The notes beneath the pieces were generated by a model. It saw only the letters and a program-made list of their open reading frames with translations, did not search any database and was not told the origin of the DNA. Below, in pieces: positions 34,138 through 46,747 of a stretch of DNA of 64,000 nucleotides. The position numbers and the translations under genes are program-made. Source of the stretch: Balanoglossus misakiensis (Eukaryota > Hemichordata); NCBI GenBank assembly GCA_040954595.2, contig CM082580.2, forward strand, positions 7,936,001 to 8,000,000. Direction: 5' to 3'. Every line of letters starts with the position of its first letter. Positions within the stretch are counted from its first letter, which is position 1.

Positions 34138-37100
34138 GAACTATGTCAGACATGTGAAAGCTGTTAATATACCAATGCATGAGCGTGTCATATGTTGGTC
34201 GAACGTGAGTTCTCGATAGTTCTCGGAAGTGTAATGAGAGCGCGTTATGAACTCGATCAGCTAGAAACTTGGCACCGTTTATCAGTCGACATCAACGATC
34301 ATTTCAGTAGGCCCATACTGACGTGATATATTAATGGCGGAAGAGGAAGTGTCACGTGTTCATACAAAAAGAATTTAAAATGTGTATAAATATCACATTA
34401 ATTCCCGATATATTAAGCTTTCCCAAAGTCTGCGAAAACATCAAATATGCCTATTGCTTTTCCCCATTTTGTATAAAATGCAATGCGTTCTCGCGAGAAG
34501 TACAATTTGTATGCAAATATGGGATTACCGTATTTGACATCCTCCTGTATTTCCTTTTCAACCAAAGGAAGTACGTGGGCACATTCAACAGGGCGACTTT
34601 CATTTGCCTATTCACAACGTCGTTTCCGCAGAGCTGTGTTTCCTCGCCATCCTGTACTGATATATATATATATGATACTTAACTTTAATGAGATGCAAAG
34701 GACAATCGGCCAATCAATTTAGCCTCTCGGAAAAATTCTTCGCGGTTTTCCTCCCACTAATGGCGGATATGTTTAATTCACATCAGTCTGTGAAAGTCCC
34801 GGCTCGGTTAGAACCCTTGGTTATCGCGCTGAATTTCCTCTCGGTGACCACCAGAATCTGATTGATTTTTCATCTCCGTATAATCAATCGCCCGTGAACT
34901 GCATGGGGTCTGGTCCGCTTTAATGCGATCGTGCTCAAGGTGAAATTTTTACAGCCTTGCCTGTCGACCAGATTAAAGGCAATCTTTCAGAGAGTGTGAT
35001 GCGAGCACGTAGATTTCCATGCACCCCAAAAAAAGAACGGAAGAAAAATAAGCGAGTGAAGAAATCACCGCCTAACTCAGCTAATTCATTGGTGTTGCTG
35101 TACCGTACAAAAACTGTTGGTTGTATTAACTTGCAGGAACACATATTTGTTGATACCATCGGTGAATCTGAACCTAAGCGATCAAAGATTGTCCATACAG
35201 CCAGACTGTGTAGAGCGCATTTTCACAAACCACGATTAAAATGACAAGTTAAGTTGCACAAGGCTCGGGGTGAAAACACATCTAAACATCCAATGCGAAA
35301 TGTCATCATGCACGTGGACGTATTAGCATAGGGGGGTTGAATCGAGTGTTGACGCGTAAACGGAACTTTGCTGGGGGAAAATCTCCCTACTATAAGCTCT
35401 AACGTCACGGCTATCTGGGATGTGTGTGTGTGTCTGTGTTAGTGAGTGAGTGTGCATTAGTGATGCCTCGGCTTGCACACACGAGCCTCCGCCTATCAAT
35501 CACTCGCATTTAATTGACCAAACATTCCGAAATCGATTAAGCGCGATTTGGGGGCGATTTGGCCGGCTGAGTGGCTGCCCTCACACTACAAAAGATCTTC
35601 GCAGAAGAGCCTCTTCGTTTTTGCCAAGTGCATCGTTTATTGGATGCGAAGATGTTGGATGAGGCGGGAAGAGATTTCAAAGTCAAGGTACGATTTTGTT
35701 TTGTTTTCATTGGAGTACTCTATACCACTCGTGTGATATTCAACTGAGAAACACGTTTTGTCGTTTTAATCAGTTGGTTAGCTACAGCTAGTTCGTACTG
35801 ATGTTGACAGCATGATAAGTTACACGGCTAAGTTTCTGTGGCAGTAGCAGTCAGTTTTCTAGTCCGAGGTTTATACCCAGAAATCTCGTCTGCTCCACAT
35901 TCTCAAACATTTACATATACTTGTAGCGTGAAAATTAGTGCGCAAAGTACACTTTCCGACTAAATATATTTAGATGTTTCATTAACGTGTGCCTGCAAAC
36001 CGAGCTCGCTGTTTGGTTCGATTGATGCGCTATCGCGATTATTCTGAGACGCATTGTGTCGACTCGATGCAAAATGTATGTGACTGTGTGTGTCACGCAG
36101 TCTTCTCGTGTATAGAACATTGAAGATTGCGGCTACCCCTCCGAGCGCTTCGCATTTTCCGAGCCGGACAATAGACCGTGATAAGAGTCAAGGTCCCATG
36201 CGGTGTAATTTATTCAAGACTATAGGTAGGATCCTGTTAGGACTTATCATCTTAGTGTCAAAATTTTAAAGGGAGACGCACTACAGAATGCAAAGGAGTG
36301 GGCCGTTTAAATATTTGATGGTACAATATACTTGAACGCGGTGTGAGCGGCGGACAGGAACAAACTACGCGGTGTTAACAGTATACACCCCGGCAGAACT
36401 TAAATACGCTCTGCCGTGCAACCACCACACACCCGATGAATATCTTTCGAACCCAATCGGTAAAAGTGATGCTATTCTTCCCGTCACAAACGCAAACAAC
36501 GCTTAGTACAATGTATACGTAGCGCACCCATTACATGTATCGGAGAAGTCAGGCGTGTATGTACAATCAAACTCGTTAATACGGGCAGAATTGGTAATCA
36601 TCCCATTCTACAGATTGAAGTGGAAAGCATCGTTTAACAATGACTCAACCGTTGGACCACACATAACACTAAAATGTTATCTTTGTATCAATATAGTCGA
36701 AATGCTGACTTTTCTAAAGTAGATCGCCCATATAGGATAGTAAGTTTACCACTTCGCAGTGTATGTACAACGTTAACACTGCCAGTGTATACACGAGCAC
36801 CATGGAACAATTTAGGCAACTTATTAATGTATTTCCGAAAATAAAGCCCCAGAATATGACCAGAAATTCTCGCAGGGTGACATTTTCGTCGCAGTTTAAT
36901 CTAAAGTTATTTATAAAAAGCTCTATTCACGTGATTCTGCCTTCAGGAGCATGCTCAGTGAGCCGTATTCCGTGTTAGGTGGGAGTCGCCGTGTGCACCG
37001 TGTTCATTCTTCGCAGGGGAGCTCTTTGGGGCACGAGCGTGATCAAAGTGAAAACACATCGTTTGCTATGACGTACATGTGGTAGTCATATTTTGCAGCC

Positions 37101-37421
37101 ATTTTCGCTTTTTTTCGACAACATCGCCGACGACATTCAGTAAACAGGACATTTGAACGTGCGTAGTTATAATGATGACCAATTTAAAAAAAAAAGAAAT
37201 ACATGTATGTCTGCAAGGCTGATTTTATATCGTGCGTCTCACAAAGGAACGGTTGTCCGATGGAAGTCTTGTATTTTTTTTAACAAATCGATTTTCGTAA
37301 ACCAACTGTCGCGAGTTTAGTGAAGCCCCCATTTTAGAGAAACCGTACAATTAATGGTACCTCTTTAAACCAAGCATTTCCCTCACTTGTACTTTCGGGG
37401 TTCAAAAAGTCAAGTAAGATC

Positions 37422-37604
37422 ATGAAAGAGTCAACATCAATTATTTCGGCGAACCGCAACTGCAGAACCGTCATCATCTGTGTTGTTCTGTTATCGTGTG
37501 CAGTCCTGTGTGAAATTCCTTACTTGACCTCACCCGAACACAACGGGGAGATGAATTTAACAAGAAAGGCTAGAATCATCAATGAGGTTGTTGTCAATCA
37601 TTAA
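37422..37604 (+). CDS. Small ORF with signal-peptide-like N-terminus
   Basis: 60 codons; residues 17-30 (TVIICVVLLSCAVL) form a hydrophobic core, followed by a short polar tail ending in a stop. It could encode a small secreted peptide. No homology or splice evidence supports it. Confidence 0.2.
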   Translation: MKESTSIISANRNCRTVIICVVLLSCAVLCEIPYLTSPEHNGEMNLTRKARIINEVVVNH

Positions 37605-37725
37605 AGTATCACTCACACGGTTAGCTGACACCACGTGACGGCAATCAATGTGTACGCCATTTTATCGGTCTTATATTTTGCACGAATCTGGGAGCGATGC
37701 ACAGTGGGCGTAAAATGTGTACGTC

Positions 37726-37775
<50 letters not shown>

Positions 37776-38519
37776 ATATCGATTTGTCCCGCCATCGACA
37801 GAGATCGATCGCTTTAACTGAAGACGCGCAGCACATGTGATGTTGCCATAGCCTGTCTCCGTCAAGAAGCCGCGTTTTTAAAATAAACATTACCTGTAGT
37901 AAAGAAGGCAAAAACTTTAAGGGAAATGTTGAATGCGCTTCCGCCTCGATGCGTAAGTGCTGATATAGAACAGTCGCTCCCTAGTCACTATATTGCATGC
38001 CCTTGGAGAAGGCGCGGGAAGTGTCAGGTACGCTTGTCTAGTTCCGAAAAAACAATTCATCAACGTCCAGATTGGCCAAGTCTGACCTAAAGCGGTGTAA
38101 TTGTGTGAAATACGCTATAGCCGTCCAACCTGGAACGCTACTTCCTGGCGACAGTTATCAATTAGACCCATGCCCCCGTGGAAAGACAGATCCGAAGCGA
38201 AAAAAGCAATATACGACAACAATGCCCTGAGTATGGATAGAAAATGCCACGTGCAGTTAAACATGTACCCAATCATCAATAGCAATAACTCGCTTCTTCA
38301 CTTGTTCAAAAAATACATGGGTAGATTTGAGTGTGTCAATGACCATGATGACCGGAGCACTCGAATGTGGTCGCCATAATAGAGTTTCATCGAAGTCACG
38401 ACATATTAGGAGGAGGAGGAGGAGGAGGAGGAGGAGGAGGATGAAAGTGATGTAGTGTAACAAGTAGAGATCAGTTTATAATACATGTATTATTCTTTTT
38501 TTCTCTCCCTCTGCAGAAA

Positions 38520-39236
38520 ATGAACGTCAAACTATTCCTAGTATTTTGTGTATTAACGTGCTATGTGCATGGAAATGACAGTCGCATGCATAATGTAAAG
38601 AGCCATCGTCAAGACTACGGATTGGAAAACAGCGATAGGCGTAATAACTTCCTCGATAACTGGTCTTACTTTCCGGGGAACTTAGAGGATTCTGACCTAC
38701 AGATCGATGTCAGGCCCGTTGAGCACGAGAATTCCTTTCTCGACGACGAAGGCGCCGTGTGGAGAGAAAGTGTGCTCGGGTACGCCGGCAGCCCCGCCTT
38801 CTCGGCGAGCGGCAGGAATGAGAACCCGTACGGCGGAGAATGGCCGACCGGCGAGTCCAACCCCGAGTCCCGCGCCAGGAACACCGTCGTCCCGCAGAAG
38901 AGGGGGAGCGGGGTCCCGAGTTTCCTGGCGCTCCGCTTCAACTCCTCCGGCCCCGCGGTGACCGACCGAAACAAGTGTGTGATACGGCCGATGGTGCTGG
39001 CGATTCGGCGCCAGGGTTGCCTGCCGATCAGGGTGCCGACGCTCGGCTGCCACTGTTCCTGCAACTCGTACTCCATCCCCGCGCCCTTCGACCAGCCGCA
39101 GAACCAGCTTTGTGCGTGTGCCACGGAGGTCTCCTACGAGATGCTGACGATTGAACTTCGGTGTCGTACGGGCAATGTGTTGAGACAGATCGGTATCATT
39201 CGGGACTGTGAATGTTCCGCTCGGGGTTGTCACTAG
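38520..39236 (+). CDS. Bursicon/DAN-like cystine-knot hormone precursor
   Basis: 238 residues in one coding exon. A strong acceptor (ctctccctctgcag) ends 4 bases before the ATG, so at least one noncoding exon lies upstream. Signal peptide 1-18 (LFLVFCVLTC core), an acidic pro-region with a dibasic QKR/G site at residues 126-129, then an 11-Cys domain from residue 153. Spacing Cys-x13-Cys-x9-Cys-x3-Cys and the text GCLPIRVPTLGC resemble bursicon subunits (GC.PK.IPSF.C), secreted dimeric ligands of LGR-type receptors. Differences: the CxGxC motif is CHCSC, and the usual MCC is CAC. One N-glycosylation site (NSS, 141). The C-terminal half is GC-rich. It could instead be another DAN/norrin-type knot; the receptor is unknown. 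Confidence 0.85.
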   Translation: MNVKLFLVFCVLTCYVHGNDSRMHNVKSHRQDYGLENSDRRNNFLDNWSYFPGNLEDSDLQIDVRPVEHENSFLDDEGAVWRESVLGYAGSPAFSASGRNENPYGGEWPTGESNPESRARNTVVPQKRGSGVPSFLALRFNSSGPAVTDRNKCVIRPMVLAIRRQGCLPIRVPTLGCHCSCNSYSIPAPFDQPQNQLCACATEVSYEMLTIELRCRTGNVLRQIGIIRDCECSARGCH

Positions 39237-39451
39237 CAAAGTACTAGTTCGTAGTACTAGCAGCAGTTACTGTTACAGTAGAAGTAGTAGGATAGGATCC
39301 GAACCACCCTGGACTTATTTTCACCATTTTGTCGCTCTGGACACTTCCTTAGTCTTCATGTGAACCTACCAAATCCAAAATCCCACCCAAGGATCGGTCT
39401 TCTATATTACCATAACTTTTTTTAAGTTAAAGATCGTTTCCTGAATGTTGC

Positions 39452-39457
39452 AATAAA
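39452..39457 (+). terminator. Polyadenylation signal of the cystine-knot gene
   Basis: AATAAA 216 bases after the stop codon, inside gcaataaaaagc. Confidence 0.6.
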
Positions 39458-39475
39458 AAGCTATTTCGTGTGAAA

Positions 39476-42400
39476 TGCATTCATGTATCTTTCTTTCTTC
39501 GGGTATACTAATTTCTGCTGTCGTTCGTAAGATATCTGAGCTATGTGGCCGATACAATTTTCAAACTTGCGGTTATGTTTAACACATCAGAGTGCAGATA
39601 TCCAAACTAAAAAGTTTGGGTCATACTGGACGATTAGAAAATGTAATGATGGACGAGTTCTATATGTTAATAGCAAAGGCAGGCACGAATAGGTCACGAA
39701 ATACAGGATAATATATCACTTCTCCATAACAGTGAGTTTTCGATTTTTAAAACCTATAATGCAATTATCCTAATATAGTTGACTCTAAGCACGAGGTAAA
39801 ATACCCTCATAAAACTCGATATGAAAATGTTGGTGCACGACGAACGTCCATGAACTGTTGTTATCGGTGCAATGGCGTTGTTCAAAATTACTTACATACT
39901 AATGAAAATGTAATTTTCACCCCGGCAACCCAACGCGATTAATATCAACACCGAATGTATTTTTCATTAGTTGAGCGTGCGATGCATTGTTTGTATAATT
40001 TATGTAATTCAGCAATATGCTTTTGTTATTTAAATTTCAACCTACATGCAGGTCGACGTACGGCTCTGTTTTTTTAGAAGCACGGTACCCAGTCCCATCT
40101 TTTATCGACACCGCCTTCATTTTCACGATAGCCTGCTTTGATGTGCGCTCGGCGACTGATATGACCATTAAAAATTCACCAGGCAAGCTAACATAGCTCG
40201 GAGTAGGTGGAAATTTTCATACCTGCGCGAACCGTCGACTCTACTGCAGCGGCCATATTGAAATCATCGTCGTGACGATTTAAATAAACAGAGTTGGATC
40301 AGGTAAGACATTGGCGTTCCCCGGTTGCATTTCTAAAGTAAGGTGATGTCATCTCGTTGATGAATCACAATTCTAACGTTCTACTAGATATTTGAAAGAT
40401 TTAAGCCCTGTCTCACCCGAGAAGAATGATTGTTATTCATGCTAGGCGGTATGCTACAATATGCCTCTCTAAAAACACATTTAGCCATTAAGGTGTATTG
40501 ACTAACACAACGTTATCGCCATCATTTCAAACGCACAAATTCACCCAATTATCTACATCAAAACACGGCCACATACACGTGGGTAGGAGGCCTGAGGCGA
40601 GGGGCTATGAAGGTTGTGGCGAGCGAACTGGGTTTTTCGAGTACCTTCGTGAAATCACTCAAAACGAGGAAAGTGTTAAATTTGGCGAGAATATAACAAG
40701 ATACACACGCATTTTGTTTACGTTGTCGTTGGTGCCGTAATTAACATCGCCACGCAAGTCATTTCGTGGCATAAAAGATGAGCTGTTGTACGTAATGCAT
40801 TATTCAGCACGGTTGCTAGGAAACGTGTCGTCGTGACAATGTATGTACCACCATAGCGTTTCATTACTCCAGACCTGCTTAATTTCCAATGGCATATTTC
40901 CTGTGTCATTATCGCTAATTAACGCTTTTAGAAACGTGTGAAAATGGGGGACTATGCAAACTGGACATCGTGTGACCGTTTCCTTTCTAGTCATATTCTT
41001 TGTGGACGCGAAATTTTCATTGCTAATTCCCCCCTCAAATTCCGCGCAAATGATATCTGTTGACTTTGCCTATAACGGGTGTGTCTGCATTTGTGTGAAA
41101 AAAGCTACTCTTTTCACAAAACGCGTTGAATCACCACTGTGGGAGATACGCAGATACATAGATACGCAAACTAAGTACAAAAAAAGACTCCTATCCATAC
41201 ACACATTTGGATTTATAATCAAGATTAAGTCTCAAGTGTGTGGGTTACAATTTTTTAAACTTCGTTTACGTTCAAGCCACGAGCTGCGATAATTTCTGCA
41301 GTAAAACCAAACGAGTCCACGTTCAGCACCTTTTGAGCTCCTTTCATTGTCACATAGAACTCTTATATAATTCACGCATAACACTTGACAGCTTTGCCAT
41401 GATTCATTATAATGTTAACAATCAGTCAGCAGAGTACATGTAACAGGTTGTATATACTAAGACACTCCAACAAGACTAAACCTTAACTCATGTGTTCCTC
41501 GTCGAACTATACACATTTCGCTTCGCTTCGTTCTTTTTGTTTGCCGGAACCGGTGAGTATGGGCACATTTCTATCGAGGGAGGGGGGAGGTCGAGTCACT
41601 GTGTTTGCTACCATCAATTTCCGTTAATTTTCTTTGCTTTGACGCGAAGATGACGACTTGGCTAAAGGATTACGTCACCTGACAGGATTAACATGTAACC
41701 TCTCACCATAGACAGTAGAGGTCTATGGTCAAAATAAGAAGCTGTCCCTCTCTGAAGACAAATGCCATTGGTGCCACCAGCGATCATTTGTTTTAAGACA
41801 CATTGTGTTTATCTAGAAGAGTACTAAATCATGACACCTGCCGAATAAAAGTGTTTAACTATAGAAACAAGTCTTTCTCTACAAGCAACCCCTGATTTAT
41901 GAGTTTGCAAGATAGATGGTCATGTCTTTCTGCAAAATCACCATATGAACCACATGCTCTTGCATAACGAATAAGCTGGGGGATGTATACTCCATAGCCT
42001 TAGGTTGGTGAGAGTGTAATATCGCTGTCAAGGTGCGGACAATTGATGAGGGTAAAGCTTAAATCCTCTCAATTGCCACACGGCCTGGTAGAAAGGTGAC
42101 CTTTATAGTTTAGAGTCAAATTCAAGAAAAAAACATTCAGTTGTCCCAAGAAAGTCACCCGCGAGATTTTTGAACCATCTTCCGTTCCCGACGTTGCCAT
42201 ACGCTCGTTGCTATCCATAAACGTACAACACGGTGTGTGATTGAAACTTGTCGTTCAGTGATTTGAGCACACCCACGTTGAAAGCCGGCAACAAGTTTAA
42301 TCCTTTCTACTCAAAATAAGTGAATTTATTCTGTGCTGTTTTCGGTTCGCTGCACAAGAACAGGATGAAAACAACCTAATTAATCGTGCAGAAATCCGAT

Positions 42401-42610
42401 GATCCACAGAGCCTAGGGTCTATGGATGATCATATTTTATTAATCATAATCAACTTAAAAAAATATTTGTATCATGAAAATTTGATTTACAAGGGTAGTA
42501 TCATAAAATATTCAAATCAATTTGTGTATACGACTTATACACCACGTTTTGTCTATTGTTGCTTGACACTGTTTATCTTTTTTTATTCTTAATGAAGGTG
42601 TCGGGCGAAA
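39476..42610. other. 3.1 kb without recognisable coding sequence
   Basis: Only short chance ORFs. A donor-like junction ggatcag/gtaagac at about 40303 follows a GC-richer stretch (gcggccatattg) and could be a 5' UTR exon of the next gene, whose coding exon begins after an acceptor-like tttttttattcttaatgaag near 42597. Confidence 0.4.
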
Positions 42611-45600
42611 ATGGCCGAGATAAACACAGACAATATCGAAGTAGGCTTTTCAAGCGGAGCAGCAGAAGTCGAACCCCGCAAGGAGACTTACAACTCTGCG
42701 TACAACGTATATGCACAGGTAAATGCAAGTAGAATAGATTTACGACAGGGGCATTGGATAGATGGCCAAACACACGGGTACGCGATCCACACACATCGGA
42801 AATAATCGGATCTTTATCAAGGCAAAAACTCAGAGTCCTAGCTGTAGTTTGAATGGATCAGATGAGTTGAATTAACCCGGAAGAGCTGAGAAGAAGTTTG
42901 TTTTCCAGTAACGTAAAAGTACTCCCTTTCGTATGAGCTTAATAGAATTTGTTTGTTTGTTTGTTTGTTTGTTTGTTACCGCTCGGGTATCTCAAGAACA
43001 GCTGATCAGGTTGAAATCAGTATTTTATCAGCTCAAAATGTTGTTGTTTTCTAGACAATAGTGACGTCGTTTGCCCACTGCTCTGACCTTGTCGTTTCGA
43101 CGACTCTGGGATTACGCATCCTTGCGCACGATCCTGAAATTGCTGCGCAGAGACGGGTCACTTTAAATACCCCGGGGGCAGCCCAGACGCCCTGCAGTTG
43201 TATCTACAGAAGGTCGTGTCATTAGCCGAGGGCTGTGCAGACGCCCCGTGGCTGCGCGCGTACATAGCTGATTGCGTCTGCGTACATAGTCGGTCACTTT
43301 TCTGAGAAATTGTTTCGGCCGCCTATCCATCCTACAGGAAGGAGCTTTCCCCTGGTACTTCATTATGTGTAATGGAAAAATAAATCAGTTGATTTCATCC
43401 GATGTAAACGGAATTCGGACCGCACGGCACGTCGCAAATGCCCGTAAAGAATTTCAAATAATTTTATTTCACCAAGGTATGACGACTACATTGTACTTTA
43501 TCCGCGGTGAGTCGGGCAGCACAAAACTAGTGTAGGCCTACAACTGAAGACGTTTGCGACATCGTTGCCTTCAATGGGAACAATCAAATTAGCACAATCC
43601 AGTTAGACTTCCCCCAAGTGCCGTCTGCCGGGTCCTCGTCGGCATTCGAGATCCCCGTTCGAGCAATTATGACGAGAATCTTTGGCCTACCTGGGAAATA
43701 AAATGACACACGCTGACTATAGCAGCAATCTATGGACGAGAAGGCGCCCAATGCAAGAAGTCACGTGAATGCGGTATAAGCAAATTACACGTCGTGCCTT
43801 TATACGTAGCAATTTGTATTTGACACCACTTTTCAATCGAAAATGACTTTTGTGTATGGGGCAAGAATACAAAAAATCTTCTTTTATCTATACATATATT
43901 TTATGAGTTCAAACTACCCAAAGACCTATTGCCATAACCTATACGTTTCCGTATTTGAACAAAATGCGATTCTCAATATGGCTGACACAGAAACTATCGT
44001 CTGGTCCACATACCGTTTATTTGATGCACTAAAGAAACTCATTCCCACCACAATGAAATGTCAAGTAGCGTCATGAGGGGCATCTTCTGTTAATTGCTGC
44101 AGATCGGGCGTGACCTTCACGATATTTTTCAGCTGACCCGTTTTATACGCAAGTAACGCAGAGTATAGTTGTTGCCCCCGAAAGCCGTCACTGGGGCTGG
44201 CGCCGAGACCACCCTTCTTTTCATTTCATTTCATTTCATTGGAGAATGGCGCCGGGCGCGGGCTCTAAAATTTGTGTGGCACGACGGTGAGGACGTACGG
44301 AATTGAAAACACGCGATTGCTGGTCTCCAAGTGTGGCAATGATTCGTGTGAGCCGCCCTGACTAAAAATCCCAAAGCCGCCTCTTAGAGTCATCTTTTAC
44401 ATCCTTCAAAGAAACCAATTTTAAACACTTTTTTCCCTTCTCTTATAAACTTTGTTTTTTTTTATTTACATGTACTGTCTCCTCTAGGATGTTAATTTGT
44501 CTGACGAGGGTACTGTGAGGGCACGCGAGATGGACGATATTGAGAAAGAAGAAAAACATGGGTTTCAGGATATTGTGCTGACATCTATGGAAAAGTACGT
44601 AAGCATCCTTTGCCTTGCGTGGATTTTAAGTGGTCCCTGTGAATGAATGAATGAACGAATGTATGAATGATTGATTGAATGAATGAATGAATGAATGGGT
44701 GGATGGGTGGATGTTATTATCGTAAACATGAATTGCGAATTAAGAACTTTCTAATGCGATATTGCTATATTAGACTACATTACGTACTTTCACATTACTT
44801 TGACAGGAAAGAGGGGCCGAGTTCCCATGACGACGAGTGTGACAACAAAGAGACGGAACAAGGTATGTGATTAGAATGATCGTTTTTAAATCACAGAAAG
44901 TTCAGTTTGTATATGCATTCTGTATAAGATGACAGTGTCACACGGACATGTCAGCATTAACCTTTTCACCCCCAGTATCCTCTTTAGAGGTCCAGCCTTA
45001 CCATAGAGAACAATTGGTTTGGACTGAACCAAGTGGTGAAAGGGTTAAGGAAGGATGGTCGATCAACTTTTCCATCAAATATGAGACAGAGCGTGTAAAA
45101 GTAATTTTACCTGTTTGTTTTTTATGTCGTAGACGAGACTCAAATGGCCAGCGAGGAATTCATTGATGAGAAACTTGGCAGCTTGTCCGAAGAAGAGAAG
45201 AAGATGTTACAAAAGGTAAAACAATTATCATTAACAACACAAAATTAATAATAGCGCTTGGTTTTAGAAACACAGTGTGCGTCCGAACCGTTACTCGTCA
45301 TCGGGTTTCAATGTCGTCTGTTACACGATCAACATATTGTGAACTTAGACCGCAAAGTAGTAGAACGTCAAATTCTGACTTGGTCGACTGATTATCTTAA
45401 TTTAATCGGTTATTGTACATCTGTTTAACCTCTCCCCGGTATATTTTTGGATGCAAACTCCGTTCGGATGTTAAGAGTCTAGAAGGACTGATAGTGGTTC
45501 TGTTTGACCCGCATAACCAGCACGGCTATAAATAAGAGACTTCAAAAGCGCCGAGAAAACCCAGAGGACACTTGAACTTATTGAGCTGTTGTTTTCTTGA

Positions 45601-46747
45601 GTGGGTACTCACTTCGAAAATCAAAATCTAAAACGTTAAGTCGTATTTTGCTCGATTCCTTCAAGTTAAACCCGACAGAGAAATCAGAGGGCGCTTAGTT
45701 CGCATTTTGAATAATAGACAACGAACAAACGATGACTGAGTTAGAATTTTGATTCATTGGTGACGCCCCCCCCCCCAGGCGAGAGGGGGTGGGGGCTGGG
45801 GCTTATCCGCCTCTGTCTATAAACATGTACCTTATGTTTCCTTGAAATTCAAGTCTCCGAAAAACTGACGTAGTGCAGAATCAATTCTGTCGTCGTCCAA
45901 AATCGATTCTTTACATCTAATGTTTTAGTCACGAAATGAATCCAAATAATTTCCTGGAACAATCAATGCAGCCGTTCCGTGTAACCGATTAATCGATTGT
46001 CATTGAACTCCTGTGAGGTGCATGGACCCGCGCGCACCATGTAAATCCCGAGACAACCGTAAGTAGTTCATACAAGACTAGTGATGACAAATGTTTGTCG
46101 GAAATGCAATAAATACAGTAGTCCATTTTTCCTTAAAAGGGAATTTTGTTCAATCACGGGTTGTCTGTATTATACCGAACGCGTATGCGGTGCACACCCC
46201 TTTTTCATTGAAATATTTGCCATTTTAATCAATTTTGCTTTATAAGATCAATCTGATAACGAGTATGCGCCTAACCCTCAACTCTGGTGGGCTACCTGTA
46301 ATGAACACAATCCAGATCACAGCCCTCCCTCCCTACCCCCCCCCCTTCAATCGGAGGCCTCAAAGAAGTTCCACGATTGATTCTATTGTCTATGTGGGCA
46401 CAACTACTCTGGACAATCCTTCTTTCAGCCGTTCAGTATTACTGCTAAATGTCGGGGGTGTGTGCTGGGAATGCCGGGACGGCGCTATATACTAAAAGCC
46501 CCCCAGAGTCAACTTTTTAATGGCGGTTACCAATTAATGCTATGAATATCAATATTGTGCTTTTAAAGTCAAACCCGCCACTTAAAGCGGTCCGTGACAT
46601 CACAACGACGTCATACCCGAAGGCTGCTTTAAATAGTAATTGTTTGTGTTTCTTTTGCAGTTGCGCAAAGTCGTGGAGTTGTGCACCCAAGCGGAACCAA
46701 TCAAGCGACCGACCTCGAGTGAAATCCTGGAACTGCTGCAAATGTAG
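42611..46747 (+). CDS. Five-exon gene for a small acidic protein of unknown family
   Basis: Exons 42611-42718, 44488-44594, 44807-44862, 45133-45215 and 46661-46747 join in frame (phases 0, 2, 1, 0) to 146 residues ending in TAG. All have GT/AG sites. ATG context is cgaaaATGG, a good start. The protein begins MAEINTDNIEVGF, is rich in Glu, Asp and Lys (EMDDIEKEEKHG, SLSEEEKKMLQKLRK), and ends in a helical stretch (SSEILELLQM). No signal peptide, membrane helix or catalytic motif; probably intracellular, with a coiled-coil C-terminus. I do not recognise the family. The introns hold a (GAAT)n run near 44643-44706 and MITE copy 5. Confidence 0.7.
44957..45048 (-). mobile_element. MITE-like element copy 5, best-preserved termini
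   Basis: Starts ttaaccttttcaccccc and ends ggtggtgaaagggttaa-like (aagtggtgaaagggttaa), so both ends carry TTAA plus the inverted CCTTTCACC. It lies in an intron of the small five-exon gene, 35 kb from the other copies, which shows the family is dispersed. Confidence 0.6.

Larger units (their letters stand above)
31820..38516. other. 6.7 kb mostly without recognisable genes
   Basis: AT-rich, with short ORFs only. A weak candidate exon at 35594-35687 (ends AAG/gtacga; in-frame ATG at 35652) lacks partners. An ORF at 34957-35241 is Lys/Arg-rich (PKKERKKNKRVKKSPP) without splice context. Microsatellites: (CAA)n near 37724-37774 and (GGA)n near 38409-38441. The 5' UTR exon or exons of the cystine-knot gene should lie somewhere here but cannot be placed. 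Confidence 0.5.

Noticed and set aside
37635-37817. Poly-Gln protein
   Set aside because: A (CAA)n microsatellite in a short ORF without splice or start support.
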